Shown here piece by piece: positions 1-5,273 of a stretch of 5,273 nt of DNA. The position numbers were made by a program, and so were the translations under genes. Location of the stretch: NCBI GenBank assembly GCA_002437435.1, contig DJPV01000006.1, positions 17,107-22,379 of the forward strand. Reading direction: 5' to 3'. Origin of the DNA: Lachnospiraceae bacterium UBA6403 (GTDB lineage Bacteria; Bacillota; Clostridia; Lachnospirales; Lachnospiraceae). How positions within the stretch are numbered: the first letter of the stretch is position 1; each line of letters opens with the position of its first letter. The notes beneath the pieces were generated by a model. The model was not told the DNA's origin. It ran no database searches and worked only from the letters and a program-made list of their open reading frames with translations.

Positions 1-1
1 A

Positions 2-340
2 AATTACATGTCGTGGATCCTGTATAATTATGTGTCATTTGTGACAAATCGTAAATCCGTATTCCATACAAAGGCTGCAACGGTAAAAGCATATTTTATT
101 GAACTGGCATTATTCTATCTGAGCCGGGTATCTACACTTCTGATCGAAACGGGAATTATCTTTGCACTTGTTACCGGACTGAAATGGAATGCGATGGGCG
201 TTAAGGTATTTACATCGATCCTTGTGATCTTTTTGAATTATTTCATCAGTAAGAAATTTATCTTTTCTATTCAATATGAAAAGAAAGATGACGGAGAAAT
301 GTTGTCGGAAGACGAAGTATGCCGCGAAATTGCGAGATAA
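2..340 (+). CDS. GtrA-family membrane protein, 3' part only
   Basis: This is the C-terminal part of a small polytopic membrane protein of the GtrA family. The reading frame is open to the left edge (codons N-Y precede the first ATG at 8), so that ATG is probably internal. What is visible starts near the end of a second transmembrane helix with the motif YVSFVTNRKSVF. A long hydrophobic stretch follows (YFIELALFYLSRVSTLLIET and onward), then a last helix ending in LNYFISKKFIF, the typical N-Y/F-x-x-S-K/R-x-x-x-F close of the family. The tail after it is charged (KKDDGEMLSEDE). Family members have about four helices and 120-150 residues, so roughly the first one and a half helices are missing. 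GtrA-like proteins are linked to flipping of polyprenyl-linked sugars for cell-surface glycan modification; the substrate here is unknown. No terminator is evident after the stop codon. Confidence 0.85.
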   Translation, partial: NYMSWILYNYVSFVTNRKSVFHTKAATVKAYFIELALFYLSRVSTLLIETGIIFALVTGLKWNAMGVKVFTSILVIFLNYFISKKFIFSIQYEKKDDGEMLSEDEVCREIAR

Positions 341-364
341 TTAATAAAAACTTTACAAGATTTA

Positions 365-394
365 TTTCCATATTTTCGTAAAATGTAGTACAAT
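365..394 (+). promoter_or_regulatory. Candidate sigma-A promoter for fabF-accDA
   Basis: A TACAAT -10 box lies at 389-394, with a TTTCCA -35-like hexamer (four of six consensus matches) at 365-370 and an 18-base spacer. It sits in the AT-rich gap between gtrA and fabF and would give a leader of about 170 bases. Weaker alternatives are CTGACA at 443-448 with no good -10, and TTCACA at 496-501 with TATATG at 520-525, which would give a leader of about 40 bases. The choice among them is by eye only. Confidence 0.4.
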
Positions 395-409
395 ATCGGC
401 GTAACCGTG

Positions 410-425
410 CATTCAGTGCAGAATG
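410..425 (+). promoter_or_regulatory. Short inverted repeat downstream of the -10 box
   Basis: CATTC at 410-414 and GAATG at 421-425 are perfect inverted repeats around a six-base centre, with one extra G-T pair possible outside. It lies about 16 bases after the proposed -10 box, where a repressor operator or a small leader hairpin could sit. It does not clearly match the FapR or FabT boxes I know, so any role in fatty-acid control is conjecture, and a five-base arm can arise by chance. Confidence 0.2.
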
Positions 426-553
426 TGTGGTTTATATATAAGCTGACAAAGTAAATTTTTATAGAATTTAACAATGCAGAGTTTCTTCTGTATCATTCAC
501 AAATAATCGGGATGGCATATATATGGAAGAAAACGGAAATCATACTTTATATT

Positions 554-560
554 AAGGAGA
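554..560 (+). promoter_or_regulatory. fabF ribosome binding site
   Basis: AAGGAGA is a strong Shine-Dalgarno match. It lies ten bases before the ATG at 571 but only four bases before the in-frame TTG at 565, so it supports the ATG as the true start. Confidence 0.8.
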
Positions 561-570
561 ATTATTGAAT

Positions 571-1809
571 ATGAGTAGAAGAGTAGTGATTACAGGAATG
601 GGAGCGATTACTCCACTTGGACTGAATGTGGATGAGTTCTGGAACGGCTTAAAAGAAGGCAGACATGGTTTTGGACCAATTACACAGTTTGATGCATCAG
701 AATATAAGTGTAAGGTTGTAGGTGAAGTAAAAGGATTTGTAGCAAAGGATTATATCGATCCAAAGGCTGCAAGAAGAATGGCGAGATTTTCACAGTTTGC
801 AGTTGCAGCAGCAAAGGAAGCAGTTGCAGATGCAAAGCTTGATATGGAAGCAGAAGATCCATACATGGTTGGAACCTGTGTTGGTTCCGGTGTAGGAAGT
901 CTTCAGGAGCTTGAAAGTGCATATGAGAAGATCATGACAAAGGGTCCAAATCGTGTAAGCCCATTTACAGTACCTATGATGATCAGTAATATTGCAGCAG
1001 GTAATATTGCGATCCAGCTTGGCTGCAAGGGAAAGAGCATTGATGTTGTTACAGCATGTGCATCCGGTACAAACAGTATCGGTGAAGCATTCCGTACAAT
1101 TCAGTATGGAGATGCAGATGTAATGATCGCCGGTGGTACAGAAGCAGCAGTTTCACCGATCGGTATCTCAACATTTGATGCATTAACAGCATTGTCATCA
1201 TCAGATAATCCGGACAGATGCTCGATTCCATTTGATAAAGACAGAGATGGTTTCGTTCTTGGTGAAGGTTCCGGTATCGTTATTCTTGAGGAACTGGAAC
1301 ATGCTAAGAAACGTGGGGCAAAGATTTACGCTGAGATCAGCGGATACGGATGCTCCAGTGATGCGTTCCATATCACAGCACCGGAAGAATCAGGAGAGAG
1401 TCCTGCAAGAGCTATGTTAAATGCAGTAAAGGACGCAGGTGTATCACCGGAGGATGTTGCATACATCAATGCACACGGAACCAGTACACACTTAAATGAT
1501 CTGGTTGAGACCAGAGCGATCAAGAAAGCATTTGGCGATCACGCAAAAGACATCAAGATCAATTCAACAAAGTCTATGACCGGACATCTTCTTGGTGCAG
1601 CAGGTGCGATCGAATGTATCGTTACAGCAAAGACGATTGAGGAAGGGTATATCCACAGAACCCGTGGACTGCATGAGAGTGAAGAAGAACTGGATCTTGA
1701 TTATTGTAAAGAGCCATATGAGCAGGAGGTTGACTGTGCGATCAGCAATTCTCTTGGATTTGGTGGACATAATGCGTGTATTCTTTTACAGAAATATAAG
1801 GAGCAGTAA
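571..1809 (+). CDS. fabF: Beta-ketoacyl-ACP synthase II (FabF)
   Basis: FabF condenses malonyl-ACP with a growing acyl-ACP, releasing CO2, in each elongation round of cytosolic type II fatty-acid synthesis. The 412-residue length is normal. The N-terminus RRVVITGMGAITPLG is the standard opening strand of the thiolase fold. The nucleophile is Cys163 in TACASGTNS, and the other catalytic residues are His302 in NAHGTST, Lys334 in NSTKSMTG and His339 in GHLLGAAGA. The gatekeeper loop is GFGGHN near residue 397. All are intact, so the enzyme should be active. The segment after the first histidine motif reads STHLND, where many homologues have STPLND; I believe histidine is common in clostridial relatives. 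The ATG at 571 is preferred over the TTG at 565 because of the AAGGAGA spacing. accDA follows after six bases, which implies co-transcription. FabF is favoured over FabB by the length and the Firmicutes-type motifs. Confidence 0.96.
   Translation: MSRRVVITGMGAITPLGLNVDEFWNGLKEGRHGFGPITQFDASEYKCKVVGEVKGFVAKDYIDPKAARRMARFSQFAVAAAKEAVADAKLDMEAEDPYMVGTCVGSGVGSLQELESAYEKIMTKGPNRVSPFTVPMMISNIAAGNIAIQLGCKGKSIDVVTACASGTNSIGEAFRTIQYGDADVMIAGGTEAAVSPIGISTFDALTALSSSDNPDRCSIPFDKDRDGFVLGEGSGIVILEELEHAKKRGAKIYAEISGYGCSSDAFHITAPEESGESPARAMLNAVKDAGVSPEDVAYINAHGTSTHLNDLVETRAIKKAFGDHAKDIKINSTKSMTGHLLGAAGAIECIVTAKTIEEGYIHRTRGLHESEEELDLDYCKEPYEQEVDCAISNSLGFGGHNACILLQKYKEQ
1798..1803 (+). promoter_or_regulatory. 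accDA ribosome binding site inside the fabF 3' end
   Basis: AAGGAG overlaps the last codons of fabF, ending six bases before the end of its stop codon, and lies 12 bases before the accDA ATG at 1816. The spacing is slightly long. The overlap suggests that translation of the two genes is coupled. Confidence 0.6.
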
Positions 1810-1815
1810 AAAGAA

Positions 1816-3525
1816 ATGTTATTTATAAAGAAAAAGGCAAAAGAAGCCGAGATGGAAAAAATGAAGGCTGCCGAAGCAGAACAGCCAAAACCGGAGACAG
1901 TAAAATGTCCAAAATGTGGAGCTGAGCTTGATAAGCAGAGAGTTGTAAAGGCAAAATACATCTGTTATGAATGTGGTTCTTATTTCCGTGTAAAGACAAA
2001 GAATCGTATCAAGATGGTAACAGATTCAAAGTCATTTGAACCATGGTTTGAAGATATGCCGATGTCCAATCCTTTAAATACAGCCGGATATGAGGATAAA
2101 GTTAAGGCTGCACAGGAAAAGACCGGTCTGAAAGAAGCGGTTACAGTTGGTAAGGCTCTGATCAATGGAGAGCCTGCTGTGATCGGTATCTGCGATGCCA
2201 GATTTCTGATGAGCAGTATGGGTTATGTTGTTGGTGAGAAGATTGCCAGAGCGGTTGAGCGTGCAACGGAAGAGAAGCTTCCTGTATTCATATTCTGTTG
2301 TTCCGGTGGTGCCAGAATGCAGGAGGGTATCATTTCCCTGATGCAGATGGCGAAGACTTCCGCAGCATTGAAGAAACATTCAGAGGCCGGATTGTTATAT
2401 GTATCCATCCTTACAGATCCTACAACCGGTGGTGTAACAGCCAGCTTTGCAATGCTTGGTGACATTATCTTAGGTGAGCCGGGTGCTCTGGTTGGATTTG
2501 CAGGTCCTCGTGTTATCAAGCAGACGATCGGACAGGATCTTCCGGAAGGCTTCCAGCGTTCTGAGTTTTTAGTAGAGCATGGCATTATTGATGGAATTAT
2601 CACCAGAGATAAGATGAAGGATACTATGTATCAGTTGATCGTTACACATAAGCAGAGAACCGGTTATGCGAACTTCGATAAGGAAGAAAACGAGAAGTTT
2701 GATATCAGCGAGATCTTAAAAGAGAGACTGACTTCTGTTGAGAATAAGACTCCTTGGGAGAAGATTCGTGGTACGAGACAGATGACTCGTCCATGCGCAC
2801 TTGATTATATTGATTATATCTGTGATGATTTCCATGAGATCCATGGAGACAGAACAATGAATGATGATAAAGCGATCGTTGGTGGTATCGGTCATATTGA
2901 TGGACAGCCTGTAACCGTGATCGCACAGGTAAAGGGTTCCAGCATGACAGAGTGTATGGAGCGTAACTTCGGTATGCCGCTTCCGGATGGATACCGTAAG
3001 GCACTTCGTCTGATGAAACAGGCAGAGAAGTTTAACCGTCCTATCATCACATTTGTAAATACGCCTGGTGCATTCTGTGGACTGGAAGCAGAGGAGCGTG
3101 GTATGGGAGAAGCAATCGCAAGGAACCTTTACGAGATGTCAGCCCTTAAAGTACCTGTACTCTGTATCCTGATCGGTGAAGGCGGCAGTGGTGGAGCACT
3201 TGCTATGGCAGTTGGTAATGAAGTATGGATGCTTGAAAATGCAGTATACTCCATTCTTTCACCGGAAGGTTATGCATCCATTCTCTGGAAGGACAGCAAC
3301 CGTGCAGAGGAGGCAGCAGAGGTTATGCAGCTTACCGCACAGGATCTTTCAAGACTTGGTGTGATCGAGAAGATTATTCCTGAGTATGGCGGAGCAGATA
3401 AAGAATCCGTTCCATATATCGGCAAATTTATTAAGATGAATGCAAAGGAATTTCTGAAGAAATTCGATGGAATGAACGGCGAGGAGATTGCTGCTGCAAG
3501 ATATAAGAGATTCCGTGAAATGTAA
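1816..3525 (+). CDS. accDA: Fused acetyl-CoA carboxylase carboxyltransferase beta-alpha (AccD-AccA)
   Basis: This 569-residue protein carries both carboxyltransferase subunits of acetyl-CoA carboxylase, which move a carboxyl group from carboxybiotin on AccB to acetyl-CoA to make malonyl-CoA. A lysine- and glutamate-rich start (1-29) leads into an AccD zinc ribbon with Cys31, Cys34, Cys50 and Cys53, the same 15-residue gap between CxxC pairs as in E. coli AccD. The AccD crotonase core follows, with SGGARMQEG (163-171), [12 protein letters not shown] (174-185), [16 protein letters not shown] (201-216) and [11 protein letters not shown] (227-237). Residues of about 285-320 form a linker. The AccA core then runs from about 322, with [15 protein letters not shown] (343-357), [17 protein letters not shown] (384-400), NTPGAFCG (415-422), [14 protein letters not shown] (454-467) and [13 protein letters not shown] (481-493). 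The N-terminal helical part of AccA is shortened, to about 35 residues against about 75 in E. coli. No stop or frameshift interrupts the join, so it is a real fusion. Biotin carboxylase and AccB must be encoded elsewhere. Confidence 0.95.
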   Translation: MLFIKKKAKEAEMEKMKAAEAEQPKPETVKCPKCGAELDKQRVVKAKYICYECGSYFRVKTKNRIKMVTDSKSFEPWFEDMPMSNPLNTAGYEDKVKAAQEKTGLKEAVTVGKALINGEPAVIGICDARFLMSSMGYVVGEKIARAVERATEEKLPVFIFCCSGGARMQEGIISLMQMAKTSAALKKHSEAGLLYVSILTDPTTGGVTASFAMLGDIILGEPGALVGFAGPRVIKQTIGQDLPEGFQRSEFLVEHGIIDGIITRDKMKDTMYQLIVTHKQRTGYANFDKEENEKFDISEILKERLTSVENKTPWEKIRGTRQMTRPCALDYIDYICDDFHEIHGDRTMNDDKAIVGGIGHIDGQPVTVIAQVKGSSMTECMERNFGMPLPDGYRKALRLMKQAEKFNRPIITFVNTPGAFCGLEAEERGMGEAIARNLYEMSALKVPVLCILIGEGGSGGALAMAVGNEVWMLENAVYSILSPEGYASILWKDSNRAEEAAEVMQLTAQDLSRLGVIEKIIPEYGGADKESVPYIGKFIKMNAKEFLKKFDGMNGEEIAAARYKRFREM

Positions 3526-3532
3526 ATAGAAT

Positions 3533-3550
3533 AAAAAACAGGGATGCCCT
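3533..3550. terminator. Possible half-terminator or minus-strand terminator after accDA
   Basis: A six-base A-run (3533-3538) is followed by CAGGGATGCC (3539-3548). This is what the left arm of a bidirectional intrinsic terminator looks like, but the matching distal arm (GGCATCCCTG plus a T-run) is not found downstream. On its own, AGGG-ATG-CCCT makes a four-pair hairpin. Read on the minus strand it is followed by GTTTTTT, so it could act as a weak terminator for the recombinase debris. Strength is doubtful either way. Confidence 0.3.
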
Positions 3551-3601
3551 TAGCCAAAGCAAAGCCCCATAAGGCTTTTGATTTCGTCCTCTGTGGGAAT
3601 G

Positions 3602-3882
3602 TCAATCAGTCGTGCGCTGTTCATTCTCGTAATTGACCGACATTCTTGCATAGCGTTCGGCAGAGATGTTACCGAGGACTTGATCTTCATAGATACGCTC
3701 TATCAGCTTGTCAAGGTCTTGAATACGCCGTTTCCAGCTTTCAATGGCAGCTTTAAGTTTAGAAGTTTCTGTCCGTTTAGATACAATGTCCTTCTCATTA
3801 GATACAGAAATACCGGCTTATAGTACCTTACGAAGTCCGCTAAGCTGTTGATTGCCTCAAGTACGATTTTTTCAAGTCCTTC
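3602..3882 (-). pseudogene. Large serine recombinase, C-terminal remnant with frameshift
   Basis: Reading the minus strand, one frame gives GLEKIVLEAINSLADFVRYY followed by KPVFLYL (about 3882 to 3799). The next frame continues with KDIVSKRTETSKLKAAIES, then WKRRIQDLDKLIERIYEDQV and LGNISAERYARMSVNYENEQ, before a TGA at 3602-3604. Together these match the C-terminal region of transposon-type large serine recombinases. That region has the helix after the zinc ribbon and a coiled coil with the familiar pattern R-I-x-x-L/I-D-x-L-I/F-x-x-I/L-Y-E-D-x-x-x-G-x-I/L-S-x-E-R-[YF]. The frame changes near 3794-3798, equal to a net loss of one base. The catalytic N-terminal domain with its active serine is absent, and the stop comes early, so this cannot be a working recombinase. 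It is taken as the footprint of an inserted and decayed mobile element. The family call comes from motif memory, not from an alignment. Confidence 0.65.
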
Positions 3883-4152
3883 GGTAAATGACAAGTTATT
3901 AGTTGTGATGAAGTCCAATACTTCATCAAGATGGAGGAGCATCTGCTTCAAGTTTTCTCTGGCAACAGCATTTATATCACAATTTGCATTTTTTAGAGTA
4001 AGTCTGCTGATCACTATATAGTGTTTCTCCAGATAATTCAGTTTTTTGGAGTTTATTGCGTGCATGGCAACCATAGTCATGTTATAATACACATGCAGAT
4101 GATTATCATATACTTGTATTCTGACTTGCATCCGTAAAAGAGTAGTGCTCAT
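3703..4152 (-). CDS. Chimeric open frame, unrecognised N-terminus joined to recombinase debris
   Basis: This open frame could encode 149 residues starting at an ATG at 4152, but it is probably not one true gene. Its last third (after FLYL, below about 3798) is the out-of-frame shadow of the recombinase coiled coil. The part before that (about 3799-3882) is in-frame recombinase sequence. The first 90 or so residues include VYDNHLHVYYNMTMVAM, then NSKKLNYLEKHYIVISRLTL, and DINAVARENLKQMLLHLDEV followed by LDFI. I do not recognise them as a domain. They look helical and have no signal peptide or membrane segment. VYDNHLHVYYN loosely resembles the beta-strand tail of some serine recombinases, which would fit rearranged element fragments, but that is weak. 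The first codons also overlap the end of the broken lipoprotein frame. No good ribosome binding site precedes the ATG. Confidence 0.3.
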   Translation of the reverse strand: MSTTLLRMQVRIQVYDNHLHVYYNMTMVAMHAINSKKLNYLEKHYIVISRLTLKNANCDINAVARENLKQMLLHLDEVLDFITTNNLSFTEGLEKIVLEAINSLADFVRYYKPVFLYLMRRTLYLNGQKLLNLKLPLKAGNGVFKTLTS

Positions 4153-4345
4153 TATTTCCTTTTACATCAAAGCCCTCTCGTTTCAATATTTCATACAAGG
4201 TTCCGAAGCTGACCTCATCCGATCCGCTTGCGCATAAGTCGTCGTAAAGAAACGTACCGTTCTCTCTGACGATCGCAAGCCGATAATCGCTCTCGTTTAC
4301 CGCTTCTTTGACGGTATCGCCCGTGATATTTGTTACACAGCCCAT
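4106..4345 (-). pseudogene. Displaced C-terminal part of the neighbouring lipoprotein gene
   Basis: A 79-codon frame begins at an ATG inside the last codons of the lipoprotein frame, overlapping it by 13 bases, and reads TNITGDTVKEAVNESDYRLA onward through GTFLYDDLC to GFDVKGNNEHYSF. It has no signal peptide, no lipobox and no convincing ribosome binding site. The content looks like the continuation of a compact extracytoplasmic domain. Removing one GT unit from the GTGT at 4335-4338 fuses it in frame to the lipoprotein, giving DGLWAVTNITGD. I therefore read it as the frameshifted second half of that gene and not as a separate protein. The last residues (about DASQNTSI) probably come from the junction with the recombinase debris, so the natural C-terminus is also missing. 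Translational coupling as a separate short protein is the alternative. Confidence 0.55.
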
Positions 4346-4896
4346 AATCCGTCATAAATAAAAAACGTTGATGCGTTATCACTGTGAATGGGCGATTGCG
4401 GGAGCAAGTGATAGGGAAAGCTGTCCGGAATATCGAAGCTCTTTTCGGCTGCATAGGCCTGAAGGCTTTCTAATTCCGCATAGAGCTGCTTCAATTCTTC
4501 TCTGGAGCCAAACCTCCTAATCAACTCATTGGAATATAGCCTTTCTTCCTCTTTTTCATTCAGGATGAAATGGGGCAGCATATCTGGATCAAAATATGCT
4601 TTTAACAGTGCATTCCTATAGTCATCGGTCAGGCTGTTTCCGAGCATTTCCAAGTCCCAATGATAATCATCCTTCACATGAAAGGTTATATCACCGGCAG
4701 TGACATCCCGGATGTAGTCCACATAGCCGTCTTCGCCTGTGACCTCCGTTCGTTCTTTGCTTACCTTGACATCTCTCAATGCGTATGTTCTCTTTAGGTA
4801 CCTGTATATATCTTTTTGCTTATATTTGGTTGTGCAGCCGGTCAATAGCACCACGAGCAATATAAAAGGTATTATTACGTATCTGCGGTATTTCAC
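4333..4896 (-). CDS. Putative lipoprotein, probably frameshifted and truncated
   Basis: The frame encodes 187 residues from a GTG start at 4896. The N-terminus has basic residues (MKYRRY), a hydrophobic core (VIIPFILLVVLL) and a lipobox LTGC with Cys21 as the lipidation site, so the product should be anchored on the outer face of the cytoplasmic membrane. The mature part is charged and soluble, with YLKRTYALRDVKVSKERTEV, DVTAGDITFHVKDDYHWDLE and a glutamate/leucine-rich helical stretch (REELKQLYAELESLQAYAAE). I do not recognise a catalytic domain. It resembles uncharacterised Firmicutes lipoproteins found near polymorphic-toxin immunity genes, but that is impression only. It starts eight bases after the upstream immunity-like gene, so the two are likely co-transcribed. 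The frame ends at TAA 4333-4335, directly after a GTGT repeat, and the apparent remainder continues in another frame. It is either a pseudogene or a shortened but exported protein. Confidence 0.7.
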   Translation of the reverse strand: MKYRRYVIIPFILLVVLLTGCTTKYKQKDIYRYLKRTYALRDVKVSKERTEVTGEDGYVDYIRDVTAGDITFHVKDDYHWDLEMLGNSLTDDYRNALLKAYFDPDMLPHFILNEKEEERLYSNELIRRFGSREELKQLYAELESLQAYAAEKSFDIPDSFPYHLLPQSPIHSDNASTFFIYDGLWAV

Positions 4897-4900
4897 GTTT

Positions 4901-4906
4901 CCACCT
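4901..4906 (-). promoter_or_regulatory. Ribosome binding site of the lipoprotein gene
   Basis: On the minus strand AGGTGG ends four bases before the GTG at 4896 and overlaps the TAG stop codon of the upstream gene. It supports the GTG as the start and suggests translational coupling to the immunity-like gene. Confidence 0.55.
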
Positions 4907-5273
4907 ATTGATTTCCCATTGCCAACAGAACCATCTGATGGACAGCTCCGTTTCCTTTCTCGATATATTTTATATCTTCGCCGCCGCCCAAAACCAAAGC
5001 CGGAACAAAGAAGAACATATCCGGATAGCCAAGTTGTCTGAATTTCTTCACAGCCTGCTTGTATAAATCGGCTCTCAGAACCTTCTTTATCACGCTCTTA
5101 TCGGAAAGATAGCGTTCAAAAAAGCCCTGACAGGAATACCCACAGACTTCGATTTTGCGATAATGTATATTCAGCAGAGACACATCATTTTCGTTATTTT
5201 CCAATTTTCTGTAATAGAAAATATCTCCAAAGGCCGTTGCAATAATCGGAATTCTGCTCAGATCCTTTCGCCC
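4905..5273 (-). CDS. DUF1851 / Tdi1-type immunity-like protein, 5' end outside window
   Basis: The frame is open from the right edge for 122 codons, so the start lies beyond 5273. A TTG at 5204 is internal, because conserved sequence precedes it. Visible landmarks are IPIIATAFGDIFYYRK near the edge, then NIHYRKIEVCGYSCQGFFER and YLSD, and near the C-terminus the strongly characteristic FFFVPALVLGGGEDIKYIEK followed by GNGAVHQMVLLAM. This order matches the DUF1851 domain, the C-terminal domain of Tdi1, the immunity protein of the Tde1 DNase effector of Agrobacterium; many Firmicutes carry it near toxin genes. It is a small cytosolic SMI1/SUKH-like or GAD-like fold protein with no signal peptide. 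The missing N-terminal part would hold the GAD-like region. Its partner toxin, if any, is not in the window, and the protein may be an orphan immunity gene. It lies just upstream of the lipoprotein gene, probably in one operon. Confidence 0.75.
   Translation of the reverse strand, partial: GRKDLSRIPIIATAFGDIFYYRKLENNENDVSLLNIHYRKIEVCGYSCQGFFERYLSDKSVIKKVLRADLYKQAVKKFRQLGYPDMFFFVPALVLGGGEDIKYIEKGNGAVHQMVLLAMGNQ

Noticed and set aside
523..555. Ten-codon frame upstream of fabF (ATG at 523, stop at 553-555) that could be a leader peptide.
   Set aside because: Only a weak GGGATGG precedes it, there are no repeated regulatory codons and no attenuator hairpin. A frame this short is expected by chance.
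565..570. TTG at 565 as the start of fabF.
   Set aside because: It is only four bases from AAGGAGA and adds two residues not typical of FabF. The ATG at 571 has good spacing and gives the usual MSRRVVITG start.
2223..2603. Minus-strand open frame of 126 codons inside accDA.
   Set aside because: It lies fully antisense to the conserved AccD core and is explained by codon bias of that gene.
3561..3578. AAAGCC-N6-GGCTTT inverted repeat as the accDA terminator.
   Set aside because: The six-pair stem is followed by TGATTTCG, not a T-run, and it lies in the recombinase debris. It is unlikely to terminate strongly.
3550..3624. 24-residue minus-strand frame (MNSARLIDIPTEDEIKSLMG and four more residues) next to the recombinase stop.
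   Set aside because: It overlaps the recombinase tail in another frame and has no clear ribosome binding site. It may be another frame-shifted bit of element sequence, but I cannot assign it.
3578..3823. Plus-strand open frame of 81 codons over the recombinase remnant.
   Set aside because: It is antisense to the recombinase-like coding sequence and shows no recognisable domain or ribosome binding site.
3526..4152. Complete insertion sequence or intact integrative element.
   Set aside because: No terminal inverted repeats, target duplication or full transposase/recombinase could be found; only fragments are present.
4739..5041. Plus-strand open frame of 100 codons over the lipoprotein and immunity gene boundary.
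   Set aside because: It is the reverse of two well-supported minus-strand frames and its translation has no protein-like motif pattern.

Overview
The window looks like a piece of a low-to-mid GC Gram-positive genome, most likely a clostridial Lachnospiraceae-type gut bacterium. This is inferred from the Firmicutes-style FabF, the AGGAG ribosome binding sites, codon use and the accessory gene types. No species can be named from the sequence alone.

Positions 1-340 hold the 3' end of a GtrA-family membrane protein gene whose start lies outside the window. A 230-base gap follows, with candidate promoter elements and a short inverted repeat. Then comes a tight two-gene fatty-acid synthesis unit: fabF (beta-ketoacyl-ACP synthase II, 571-1809) and, six bases later, a gene encoding the beta and alpha carboxyltransferase subunits of acetyl-CoA carboxylase as one 569-residue protein (accDA, 1816-3525). 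The first uses malonyl-ACP for chain elongation and the second makes malonyl-CoA, so the pair links precursor supply to elongation. The genes that often lie between them in Firmicutes clusters (accB, fabZ, accC) are not here.

About 20 bases past accDA the character changes to eroded accessory DNA read from the minus strand. From about 3550 to 4150 there is a broken C-terminal piece of a large serine recombinase, with one internal frameshift, joined to an open segment I do not recognise. From 4106 to 4896 lies a lipoprotein gene that appears frameshifted by a two-base GT duplication and cut off at its 3' end next to the recombinase debris. Eight bases upstream of it, running off the right edge, is a gene for a DUF1851 / Tdi1-type immunity-like protein. 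This arrangement fits decay of a mobile element and of part of a toxin-immunity style island beside a conserved lipid operon. The accDA terminator may itself have been cut: an A-run plus one GC-rich arm remains, without an obvious distal arm.

No tRNA, rRNA, CRISPR array, complete insertion sequence or riboswitch was recognised.
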